From Marinilabiliales bacterium (lineage in GTDB: Bacteria > Bacteroidota > Bacteroidia > Bacteroidales > BM523): a stretch of 9,283 nt of DNA. The DNA lies in contig PKSZ01000650.1 in NCBI GenBank assembly GCA_002869425.1, forward strand, positions 1 through 9,283, written 5' to 3'. The position numbers and the translations under genes are program-made. A model generated the notes under the pieces. It searched no databases. It worked only from the letters and a program-made list of their open reading frames with translations, and had not been told where the DNA came from. Position 1 is the stretch's first letter. Each line of letters starts with the position of its first letter. This document shows, one piece after another, positions 1-5,664 of this stretch.

Positions 1-831
1 CACCTGCAAATTAAGATACATACTAATGCTGGAGTAATTTAATGACAGGATTTCCTCAAAAAATATTTTAATTACAGAAACTGTTATCATAAAGGAAAAC
101 CCGTATAGCATAAACCCTATTTCAAAATCTCTGTAAGGTTTATTCTGTTTTAGCAAAAAAATCATATTTACAAAAGACTCTTTGATTGCACCCCAAAAAC
201 CTTTTCGTATAATTACTTCTTCGCGGTTTTCCTCATAAGGAATAAAAGAAAAAGCAACAATAGATAGGACACCCAAAACGCCCAGGATAGGATAAACAAT
301 TCGAAAAATACTCGGATCTTCATCCAACAACATTCCAAACAAAAAAGTTGTTATAAATAAAAATATACGGCTGATACTGGAAATCAAACTATAAAACTTA
401 CTGAAATTATCATGTTTATAATTCTTTTTCAGCATTAAATTAATGGCCGGCAGAACCAAAGGAGATGCCAGGTAATAAACAAAGAAAATACCAAGAAAAA
501 TATAATGGTAGATTACATTATTCTGTAAATCAAATATATTATCCGGAAAGAAAAAGAGTATCAAAAGCGGCAATCTTGTTGCCAGGGCCGTTAACCTTAA
601 GAGTCGAACCTTGTTTACCGTTCTTCGAAGTAATTCATTGAAGAAAATAGAGAAAGTCATTACAGCCATACTAAACTGAAACAAAAATCCCATTTGATAA
701 TCGGAACCATGCAAACTTTTCAGAAAAACAAACTCATTGAGAGCAAGTGCACCCAATATCAGACCATCTATAACCTGATAAATCAAGTGCAATCTGAATG
801 TTTTCTTTTCTATTGCTGTTAAAGCTGCCAT
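1..831 (-). CDS. MFS-type membrane transporter, partial (N-terminal 277 residues)
   Basis: The frame is open from an ATG at 831-829 to the left edge, so the C-terminus is missing. The protein starts MAALTAIEKKTFRLH and is strongly hydrophobic, with about seven predicted membrane helices visible (near residues 15-38, 45-66, 82-98, 106-130, 150-168, 178-197 and 236-258). A basic loop after helix 2 (LLRRTVNKVRLLR, about 68-80) sits where MFS proteins carry their GxxxDRxGRR-like loop. A charged cytoplasmic loop at about 199-235 separates what would be the two six-helix halves, which fits the MFS layout. Substrate cannot be told from sequence. It is separated from the peroxiredoxin gene upstream by a terminator at 902-873, so it is probably transcribed on its own, despite lying on the same strand as the oxidative-defence operon. 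Family assignment is moderately sure; a transport role is inferred. Confidence 0.7.
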   Translation of the reverse strand, partial: MAALTAIEKKTFRLHLIYQVIDGLILGALALNEFVFLKSLHGSDYQMGFLFQFSMAVMTFSIFFNELLRRTVNKVRLLRLTALATRLPLLILFFFPDNIFDLQNNVIYHYIFLGIFFVYYLASPLVLPAINLMLKKNYKHDNFSKFYSLISSISRIFLFITTFLFGMLLDEDPSIFRIVYPILGVLGVLSIVAFSFIPYEENREEVIIRKGFWGAIKESFVNMIFLLKQNKPYRDFEIGFMLYGFSFMITVSVIKIFFEEILSLNYSSISMYLNLQV

Positions 832-854
832 AGTATATTTACAAGCTGCAAATG

Positions 855-870
855 AAGATAATTTTATCTT
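855..870. promoter_or_regulatory. 16-bp inverted repeat upstream of the transporter gene
   Basis: AAGATAA-TT-TTATCTT has perfect 7-bp arms and lies 24 bases upstream of the transporter start at 831, between it and the terminator of the operon behind. It could be an operator or a small hairpin. No known consensus is recognised, and in AT-rich DNA it may be chance. Confidence 0.25.
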
Positions 871-872
871 AT

Positions 873-902
873 AAAAAAAGCCCTGCATGAACAATGCAAG
901 GC
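873..902 (-). terminator. Rho-independent terminator of the rbr-rd-fprA-bcp operon
   Basis: Read on the minus strand, GCCTTGCA, a 7-base loop, then TGCAGGGC form an 8-bp stem with one G-T wobble, followed directly by seven T. It begins 25 bases past the peroxiredoxin stop codon and ends transcription before the transporter gene. Confidence 0.85.
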
Positions 903-927
903 TCAATCAAAATTATATTTTGTAAAA

Positions 928-1404
928 TCAAGACTTTTTTTCAATAAGCTTTTCCAACACTTTCTGAGCATGCTCCTTGACCTTCACCTTTTTCCATACT
1001 TCAACAACTTCACCGTAAGGATTTATCAGATATGTAGTTCTTACAATACCGGGAAATTCCCTTCCGTACATTTTCTTCATCTGCCAGACACCATAATCCT
1101 GTATTGTTTTCTTATCCTCATCGCTAAGTAATGTAATTCCTAGGTTTTTCTTTGCACAAAAATTATTATGACTTTTTACAGAATCGGCACTAATGCCCAA
1201 TACTTCTGCCCCATTATCCTCGAATTTATCTTTCAATGCAGTGAAGTCGATACCTTCTGTTGAGCAACCCGGAGTATTATCTTTTGGATAAAAATACAAA
1301 ACCAACCATTTACCTGCATAGTCTGCAAGTTTTAGCATTTTTCCATCCTGATCAGGCAAATAAAATTCTGGAGCCTGATCACCTACTTTTAAAAAATCTT
1401 TCAT
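928..1404 (-). CDS. bcp: Thioredoxin-dependent thiol peroxidase, PrxQ/BCP type
   Basis: This is an atypical two-cysteine peroxiredoxin of the AhpC/TSA thioredoxin fold that reduces H2O2 and organic peroxides in the cytoplasm. Counting from the ATG at 1404, it has 158 residues, the usual BCP length. The peroxidatic cysteine is C47 in the motif YPKDNTPGCSTEG, where Pro, Thr and Cys form the active site; the conserved active-site Arg is in FPGIVRTTYLI. The position five residues after C47, where E. coli BCP has its resolving Cys, is Ile. A second Cys, C83 (HNNFCAKKNLG), matches the alternative resolving site known from Xylella PrxQ. A GTG at 1407-1405 directly precedes the ATG and could be the start, adding one Met. 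It is the last gene of the operon, five bases after the fprA stop if the ATG is used, and is followed by a terminator. It ends in TGA. Confidence 0.93.
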   Translation of the reverse strand: MKDFLKVGDQAPEFYLPDQDGKMLKLADYAGKWLVLYFYPKDNTPGCSTEGIDFTALKDKFEDNGAEVLGISADSVKSHNNFCAKKNLGITLLSDEDKKTIQDYGVWQMKKMYGREFPGIVRTTYLINPYGEVVEVWKKVKVKEHAQKVLEKLIEKKS

Positions 1405-1409
1405 CACTA

Positions 1410-2564
1410 TTAAATTTTAGATTTTAAATCTTCTTTCATCTCCTTCAACTGATCATCTGAAGGAATGTAGTTGATGTTATATTCTGCCGTCAAATCGAAA
1501 GATGTAAGAAAATCCTTCATTACTTTAATATTTTGTTTTGCCCAACCATAGCTACCAAAAACCACTGCTTTTCTCCCCTCAGGAGCAAGCCCTCTGAGAT
1601 AAGTAAGGAAAGCGGCAACCGATGGCATAACATCTTTGTTAAGTGTTGGACTACCGATACATAAATACTCTGCAGTTATCATTTCAGTCATTATATCCGA
1701 AATGTGATTATGCTGTAAATTAAAAATTGGTGCCTTATATCCTTTCTCCTCAAATGCCTCATACAGAGAAAAAGCCATACTTTCTGTGGATTTCCACATG
1801 GAGTCAAATACAATTACAGCTTTTTTCTCAGTTTGATTTGAAGCCCACTTTTTATATTCAGCAATTATGTCCTTTACATGTTTTTTCCAAACAATTCCAT
1901 GACTTGATGCAATAATATCTATATCAAGAGTATCGACAATCTCCATTACTTTTCTTACCTGACTTGAATACGGCAGAACAATATTTGCATAGTACTTTCT
2001 TGCCTCTTCCATGATAATACCCAATGAATAATTATCATCCAACCTTGCAGATGAAGCCAAATGTTGTCCAAAGGCATCATTACTAAAAAGAATTTTCTCA
2101 TCCGGCATGTAAGCTACCATATTGTCGGGCCAGTGTACCATTGGTGTTAAAACGAAATTCAATTTTCGTTCTCCAATATCCAATAATTCACCATTGCCTA
2201 CGGTTTTAAAGTTCCATTCCTTTTTAAAATGAGCCCTCAAACCCTTTTCCCCTTTTGGAGAACATACAACTGTTGCATTTGGCGTTTTTTCCATTATCAT
2301 CGGAATTGCTCCGGAATGATCCATTTCCACATGATTGCTCACAACATAATCTATTTTTGACGGATCAATAACACTTTCAATTCGTTGCATCATCTCTCCC
2401 ACGAGTGGAGCCTTTACTGTGTCGATAAGGGTTATCTTCTCATCAATAATTAAATATGCATTATAAGTAGTTCCTCTCTGTGTTAGGTAACCATGGAAAT
2501 TTCTAACATTCCAATCGATGGCTCCTACCCAATAAATTCCCTTTTTTATTTCTAGCGCCTTCAT
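1410..2564 (-). CDS. fprA: Class A flavodiiron protein (O2/NO reductase)
   Basis: A soluble flavodiiron protein that reduces O2 to water, or NO to N2O, at a non-haem di-iron site using electrons delivered to its FMN by rubredoxin. At 384 residues it is class A, with no fused rubredoxin or reductase domain. Residues 1-245 form the metallo-beta-lactamase-like domain, with iron ligands H78, E80, D82 and H83 in NHVEMDHSG, then H144 (MVHWPD), D163 (SNDAFGQH) and H222 (SSHG). Second-sphere H24 (NFHGY) is also present. Residues 248-384 form the flavodoxin-like domain, with an FMN phosphate loop at DSMWKSTESMA (254-264) and further flavin-binding loops at GSPTLN and FGSYGW. All diiron ligands are intact, so it should be active. 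It lies 11 bases after the rubredoxin gene, its likely electron donor. Preference for O2 or NO cannot be told from sequence. Confidence 0.95.
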   Translation of the reverse strand: MKALEIKKGIYWVGAIDWNVRNFHGYLTQRGTTYNAYLIIDEKITLIDTVKAPLVGEMMQRIESVIDPSKIDYVVSNHVEMDHSGAIPMIMEKTPNATVVCSPKGEKGLRAHFKKEWNFKTVGNGELLDIGERKLNFVLTPMVHWPDNMVAYMPDEKILFSNDAFGQHLASSARLDDNYSLGIIMEEARKYYANIVLPYSSQVRKVMEIVDTLDIDIIASSHGIVWKKHVKDIIAEYKKWASNQTEKKAVIVFDSMWKSTESMAFSLYEAFEEKGYKAPIFNLQHNHISDIMTEMITAEYLCIGSPTLNKDVMPSVAAFLTYLRGLAPEGRKAVVFGSYGWAKQNIKVMKDFLTSFDLTAEYNINYIPSDDQLKEMKEDLKSKI

Positions 2565-2575
2565 TATGATTTATT

Positions 2576-2731
2576 TTACAGTTCTTTGAATTGATCTTTT
2601 GTTGCTGCACAAATTGGACATTTCCAATCTTCAGGAATATCTTCAAACTTGGTTCCCGGTGCAATACCACTTGATGGATGACCTTCATTCTCATCATAAA
2701 CAAATCCACATACTACGCATTTGTGTTTCAT
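2576..2731 (-). CDS. Rubredoxin, 51 residues
   Basis: A short gene found by reading the gap between rubrerythrin and the flavodiiron gene. It starts [13 protein letters not shown] and ends TKDQFKEL before TAA. The single Fe is held by four cysteines: C5 and C8 (CVVCG) and C38 and C41 (CPICA). Y12, the [10 protein letters not shown] segment with its conserved Trp, and the length of about 52 residues are all classic for free rubredoxins. It is a cytoplasmic one-electron carrier; here it probably feeds the flavodiiron protein and perhaps rubrerythrin. Only two bases separate it from the rubrerythrin stop and 11 from fprA, so the three genes are almost surely co-transcribed. No NAD(P)H:rubredoxin reductase lies in the window. 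Confidence 0.96.
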   Translation of the reverse strand: MKHKCVVCGFVYDENEGHPSSGIAPGTKFEDIPEDWKCPICAATKDQFKEL

Positions 2732-2733
2732 AA

Positions 2734-3318
2734 CTAATAATTTGTTGGTTTAATTTCAAAATAAGATTTTGGGTGCTTACAAGCGGGGCATTTTTCCAAT
2801 GCCTTTTTCGATTTATGAACATATCCACACTTGCGGCATTCCCTTTCCTGTACAGTATCCCTTTGGAATACCTTATTGTTTTGTATATTGTCTAATAGTT
2901 TCAAGAACCTTGCTTCGTGCTCAGCTTCAATTTCGGCTATTAGTTTAAAACTTGTAGACACCTCTCGATACCCTTCCTTTTCTGCAATTTTTGCAAACTC
3001 CGGGTATAATGTTGTCCATTCTTCATTTTCGCCTTCAACAGCTGCCAATAAATTCTCCTCGGTTGTTCCAATTTTACCTGAAGGAAAAGTTGCTGTAAAT
3101 TCAAGCATTCCTCCTTCAAGAAACCTGAAAAATGTTTTAGCGTGAGATTCCTCCTGTCTTGATGTTAATTCAAATATTTCAGCTATTTGTTGATACCCAT
3201 CTTTTCTTGCCTGTATGGCATACATTTCATACCTGTTTTTAGCCTGACTTTCACCGGCAAATGCCTTGAGCAAATTACTTTCTGTTTGTGATCCTTTCAG
3301 TTTACTTAGCTCTGCCAT
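2734..3318 (-). CDS. rbr: Rubrerythrin (peroxide reductase)
   Basis: Rubrerythrin reduces H2O2 to water in the cytoplasm of anaerobes, at a di-iron site in a ferritin-like four-helix bundle, with electrons passing through its own C-terminal rubredoxin domain. The 194 residues match the family length. Candidate di-iron ligands are E23 ([11 protein letters not shown]), E56 and H59 (EESHAK), E97 and E100 (GENEE), and E131 and H134 (IEAEHEARF). The rubredoxin domain (about 156-194) has C161, C164, C177 and C180 in CRKCGY and CPACKHP. It is first in the operon ahead of rubredoxin, the flavodiiron protein and the peroxiredoxin. The upstream SOD gene ends in a terminator, so transcription must restart in 3319-3370. 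Confidence 0.96.
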   Translation of the reverse strand: MAELSKLKGSQTESNLLKAFAGESQAKNRYEMYAIQARKDGYQQIAEIFELTSRQEESHAKTFFRFLEGGMLEFTATFPSGKIGTTEENLLAAVEGENEEWTTLYPEFAKIAEKEGYREVSTSFKLIAEIEAEHEARFLKLLDNIQNNKVFQRDTVQERECRKCGYVHKSKKALEKCPACKHPKSYFEIKPTNY

Positions 3319-3325
3319 AACGATT

Positions 3326-3333
3326 CAAAGATA
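3326..3333 (-). promoter_or_regulatory. Possible -7 promoter element of the rbr operon
   Basis: On the minus strand TATCTTTG fits the Bacteroidota -7 consensus TAnnTTTG and lies in the only space left for a promoter between the SOD terminator and rbr. It would start transcription about at the start codon, giving a leaderless or nearly leaderless mRNA, and no TTG is seen at a proper -33 distance. The call is therefore weak. Confidence 0.3.
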
Positions 3334-3370
3334 TAATAAAAATAAGCTGATAGAAAAAGAGAAATAAACT

Positions 3371-3395
3371 AAAAAGCCCTGAGTTTCCTCAAGGC
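3371..3395 (-). terminator. Rho-independent terminator of the SOD gene
   Basis: On the minus strand GCCTTGAG, loop GAAA, CTCAGGGC form an 8-bp stem (one G-T pair) closed by a stable GNRA-type tetraloop and followed by five T. It begins 11 bases after the SOD stop codon and separates it from the rbr operon. Confidence 0.88.
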
Positions 3396-3406
3396 TTGTT
3401 ATTCAA

Positions 3407-3982
3407 TTATAATCTACCTGAGATAGTATCCCAGTTTACAATCTTCCAAAAGGCTGAAATATAATCAGGGCGCTTATTTTGATAGTCGAGATAATAAGCA
3501 TGCTCCCACACATCAATTGTCAGCAAAGGCTTTTCATTGCTTGTAAGAGGATTACCTGCATTGCTTTCCTTCACTATTTCAAGTTTATCATTTTCACCAC
3601 GCACCAACCAGGCCCATCCAGAACCAAATAAAGTCGCTGCAGCTTTTGAAAACTCATCTTTAAAATTATCAAAAGAACCAAAATCCTTTTTTATTCCTTC
3701 CAGTAAGGCACCTGTTGGTTCTCCTCCCTTGTTTGGAGCAAATGATTCAAAATAAAATGTATGATTCCAGGCCTGCGCTGCATTATTAAAAATGCCTGCC
3801 TCTGAAGTTTTGATAATTTCTTCAAGTGATTTGTTTTCAAATTCTGTTCCTTCAATCAGACCATTAAGCTTGTTCACATATGCCTGATGATGTTTCCCAT
3901 GATGAAATTCTAATGTTTTGTGATCAATATATGGTTCTAATGCATCAATTGCATACGGTAATTTTGGTAATTCAAATTTCAT
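3407..3982 (-). CDS. sodB: Superoxide dismutase, iron type
   Basis: Cytoplasmic Fe/Mn-family superoxide dismutase, which converts superoxide to O2 and H2O2. The 191 residues match E. coli SodB. Metal ligands are H27 (FHHGKHH), H74 (WNHTFYF), D157 and H161 ([11 protein letters not shown]). Gln70 in NNAAQAWNH is at the position that marks Fe-type enzymes; Mn-type enzymes carry their Gln elsewhere (GGHANH pattern). Cambialistic use of Mn, known for some Bacteroides enzymes, cannot be excluded. No signal peptide is seen. It is a single-gene transcript: a terminator follows, and upstream are a -7-like element and an FNR-like palindrome. An AAGGAG sequence at 3994-3989, six bases before the ATG, is an unusually clear Shine-Dalgarno for this phylum and supports the start. 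Confidence 0.96.
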   Translation of the reverse strand: MKFELPKLPYAIDALEPYIDHKTLEFHHGKHHQAYVNKLNGLIEGTEFENKSLEEIIKTSEAGIFNNAAQAWNHTFYFESFAPNKGGEPTGALLEGIKKDFGSFDNFKDEFSKAAATLFGSGWAWLVRGENDKLEIVKESNAGNPLTSNEKPLLTIDVWEHAYYLDYQNKRPDYISAFWKIVNWDTISGRL

Positions 3983-3988
3983 AATATT

Positions 3989-3994
3989 CTCCTT
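3989..3994 (-). promoter_or_regulatory. Strong Shine-Dalgarno of sodB
   Basis: AAGGAG on the minus strand, six bases before the ATG. Most genes in this window have no such site, as is usual in Bacteroidota, so this one is unusual and fixes the sodB start. Confidence 0.7.
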
Positions 3995-4012
3995 TTAAAT
4001 TAAACATTAGCT

Positions 4013-4020
4013 CAAAATTA
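4013..4020 (-). promoter_or_regulatory. Candidate -7 promoter element of sodB
   Basis: TAATTTTG on the minus strand is an exact TAnnTTTG match 31 bases upstream of the sodB ATG, predicting a start of transcription near 4006. A TTTG lies upstream but only about 10 bases away, too close for a proper -33 element, so activator help may be needed. Confidence 0.45.
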
Positions 4021-4050
4021 TAAAACACTTCAAAGAAAAAACACTTTCGT

Positions 4051-4070
4051 ATATTGATATATATCAATAT
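4051..4070. promoter_or_regulatory. Perfect 20-bp palindrome with FNR-type core, upstream of sodB
   Basis: ATATTGATATATATCAATAT equals its own reverse complement. The core TTGAT-ATAT-ATCAA (4054-4067) is identical to the FNR consensus TTGAT-N4-ATCAA. It is centred about 78 bases upstream of the sodB ATG and about 54 upstream of the inferred transcription start, and 11 bases past the stop of the NimA-like gene. A CRP/FNR-family regulator sensing oxygen or redox state would fit the neighbouring genes. The binding protein is not in the window. Confidence 0.55.
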
Positions 4071-4081
4071 TTAAACCAATA

Positions 4082-4543
4082 CTAAACATACCCGCGCATT
4101 TTTCCCGTCTTCTCCGTAAGCTTAACCTTGAAAACACATACATTTTTCACTGATGGTTCTGAATAAGTAAAATCTCTTTTAACATACTGTTTCATAATGA
4201 CATCCAACGCCTTTACTTTTTCCTCATACTCCTCAACATACTCTATTGTACCATAAGCAACCACTGACTTAAATCTCATAGAATAACTACAAGCTACTGT
4301 TTTGTGATGAAAATGCAGATCATGATGACTGCTAAAAACAATACATACTTTATTATTCTTTTTTATAAAATCGTGCTTTTTACCACCCGGACCAGAATGA
4401 AGCCATACGGTATCTTCTGTATACCCAAAGTTAAATGGCAGTACATAAGGTTCTTCTCCATCAGAAAAACCAATATAACACACATCTGAATTACGTATTA
4501 TTTCTTCAATCTCCTCTGGTTTAATAATTTCTTTTGACTTCAT
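4082..4543 (-). CDS. NimA-like flavin-binding protein (PNPOx-like split barrel)
   Basis: A 153-residue protein of the pyridoxamine 5'-phosphate oxidase-like split-barrel superfamily, closest in pattern to the NimA/flavin-nucleotide-binding group, which includes 5-nitroimidazole resistance proteins. Visible family marks are GEEPYVLPFNFGY (29-41), the strand VWLHSGPGG (46-54), a KVCIVF strand (65-70), and the segment SMRFKSVVAYGTIEYVEE (88-105), which matches the Nim family well. The Nim motif usually reads GxxxGHK, with a functional His; here it reads SGPGGKKHDFI, so Lys55 replaces that His and a His comes two residues later. The true substrate is unknown; general flavin-dependent redox or detoxification is plausible. 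It diverges from the ferritin gene and lies behind sodB on the same strand, next to oxygen-defence genes. No terminator is seen between it and the sodB promoter region. It ends in TAG. Confidence 0.8.
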   Translation of the reverse strand: MKSKEIIKPEEIEEIIRNSDVCYIGFSDGEEPYVLPFNFGYTEDTVWLHSGPGGKKHDFIKKNNKVCIVFSSHHDLHFHHKTVACSYSMRFKSVVAYGTIEYVEEYEEKVKALDVIMKQYVKRDFTYSEPSVKNVCVFKVKLTEKTGKMRGYV

Positions 4544-4669
4544 AATCTACTTTTTGTCCTCGTAAAACAATATTTATAGTTGAATATTATTGCATTTCTT
4601 ATTTTCAAACAAAAGTAAGTAATAAACATTTTTTAACATCATTACGGGCAACGAATCGATATTATTATA

Positions 4670-4677
4670 TAAATTTG
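4670..4677 (+). promoter_or_regulatory. Candidate -7 promoter element of the ferritin gene
   Basis: TAAATTTG matches TAnnTTTG exactly and lies 37 bases before the ferritin ATG, giving an expected leader of about 30 bases. No good TTG is found 19-21 bases upstream. The divergent space 4544-4714 must hold promoters for both the ferritin and the NimA-like gene. Confidence 0.4.
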
Positions 4678-4714
4678 AATGAAATTGATTATAAAACTAT
4701 AAAAAACGGTAAAA

Positions 4715-5224
4715 ATGCTAAAAGAAAAAGTTGAAAAGGCTCTAAATAGCCAGATAAAAAAAGAAGCTTATTCATCAAATTTATATTTGGCAATGGCTGT
4801 TTGGGCAGAAACTTCGGGTCTTGAAGGGACAGCTCAGTGGTTATATGCACAAGCAGAAGAAGAAACAATGCATATGCTCAAGTTTGTTCACTATATTAAT
4901 GAGCGCGGCGGCAAAGCAATAATCCCAGCATTGGATCAGCCACCTGCAAAATGGAAAGATGTTTTTGTGCTGTTTGAAGAAGTTTTAAAACACGAAGAAT
5001 ATATTTCTGAGTCTATAAATGAACTGGTAGCTATAACAGTTAAGGAAAAAGATTTTTCAACCAACAACTGGCTTCAATGGTTTGTTACAGAACAAATTGA
5101 AGAAGAATAATCAGTACAGACAATTATTGATAAGCTTAACCTTCTTGGTAAAGAAAGAGGCAATCTTTATATGTTTGACAGAGACATCATGCAGATACGT
5201 CAAAATGCCAACACAGCTGAATAA
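4715..5224 (+). pseudogene. ftnA: Ferritin gene interrupted by an in-frame TAA at 5108-5110
   Basis: A bacterial non-haem ferritin (24-subunit iron store) read from the ATG at 4715. Codons 1-131 encode the four-helix bundle with every ferroxidase-centre residue at E. coli FtnA numbering: E17, E50, H53, E94, Q127 and E130, plus E126 and E129. Directly after FVTEQIEEE comes TAA, yet the same frame continues SVQTIIDKLNLLGKERGN to NANTAE and a second TAA at 5222-5224. Those 37 codons look like the normal ferritin tail, including short helix E, which lines the four-fold channel. Full length would be 169 codons. No frameshift is needed: a single altered codon explains it. The product as read is a 131-residue truncated ferritin that might fold but may not assemble properly. 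Recent mutation, sequence error, or a genuine short form are all possible; TAA followed by T is an efficient stop, so programmed readthrough is unlikely. Confidence 0.85.
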
Positions 5225-5241
5225 TATTACTCAACTCGTTT

Positions 5242-5274
5242 AAAGAGGGGTTGCCACAGCTTCCCCTCTTTTTT
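5242..5274 (+). terminator. Rho-independent terminator after ferritin
   Basis: AAAGAGGGG, a 12-base loop and CCCCTCTTT form a 9-bp stem that runs into a T tract (5269-5274). It lies 17 bases past the second, outer ferritin stop, showing that the original transcript covered the complete ferritin frame. On the plus strand it isolates ferritin from the genes to the right. Confidence 0.88.
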
Positions 5275-5315
5275 GTATCGTCAGATATATTTAGTACATT
5301 GTATGGTGGCTTGTC

Positions 5316-5334
5316 GATTATGATTATCATATAT
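5316..5334. promoter_or_regulatory. Weak Fur-like box upstream of the small membrane protein gene
   Basis: TATGAT-T-ATCATA (5319-5331) is a perfect inverted repeat. The 19 bases from 5316 agree at about 14 positions with the Fur box form GATAATGATTATCATTATC, with the mismatches mostly on the right side. It sits between the ferritin terminator and the gene starting at 5393. The rest of 5275-5392 shows no clear promoter. Confidence 0.22.
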
Positions 5335-5392
5335 AAAAACTAACCTATAAAAGAAACATTGTTTTCGTTGTTATAAAAACATCTCGTATAGT

Positions 5393-5581
5393 ATGAAAAA
5401 AACTAAATGGTTATTTCTGATACCTATCATTATAGGTAGTACCTTGGTTCTTACCGGAGCTGTTTTTAAAATACAGCACTGGTCATATGCACAAACAATG
5501 CTTTTTACTGGACTTGGAATAGAAACTTTAGGGATTGCCCTTATGTTGCTGGTTGTTTTTACAACAAAATTCAAAAAGTAG
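5393..5581 (+). CDS. Small two-helix membrane protein resembling the GldL membrane domain
   Basis: 62 residues, with a basic N-terminus (MKKTKW), two hydrophobic helices (about 6-26 and 36-57) and a basic end (KFKK). Between the helices is FKIQHWSYAQTMLFTGLGIETLG. This closely follows the membrane part of the gliding/type IX secretion motor protein GldL, where a similar FKIxHWPGA..ML..GL..E pattern joins two helices. The cytoplasmic part of GldL is absent, and no gldK, gldM or gldN is nearby, so this is not GldL itself but a short relative or look-alike. The Glu at residue 44 in helix 2 is at the place where GldL has a membrane-embedded Glu important for proton-driven rotation; that match is by eye. 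It stands alone between the ferritin terminator and the next promoter. Function is unknown. Confidence 0.7.
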   Translation: MKKTKWLFLIPIIIGSTLVLTGAVFKIQHWSYAQTMLFTGLGIETLGIALMLLVVFTTKFKK

Positions 5582-5664
5582 CTGGTTTTTACCTATATTA
5601 GTAATTACAGCATTGTTCATATATTCCATTTAACATTTTTTCACCAATTATTTACAATAAACTA

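Noticed and set aside
2503..2709. 68-codon minus-strand frame overlapping the rubredoxin gene
   Set aside because: It is an out-of-frame shadow; the true gene in this place is the 51-residue rubredoxin at 2731-2576 with all four cysteines.
4565..4589. Inverted repeat CAATA...TATTG upstream of the NimA-like gene
   Set aside because: Only the outer five bases pair cleanly and the inner ones break; this is expected by chance in such AT-rich DNA.
5108..5110. Programmed readthrough or recoded TAA in ferritin
   Set aside because: Several other genes here end in TAA, so the code is standard; TAA followed by T is an efficient stop and no stimulating hairpin or motif is seen right after it. I kept mutation, error or true truncation as the explanations.
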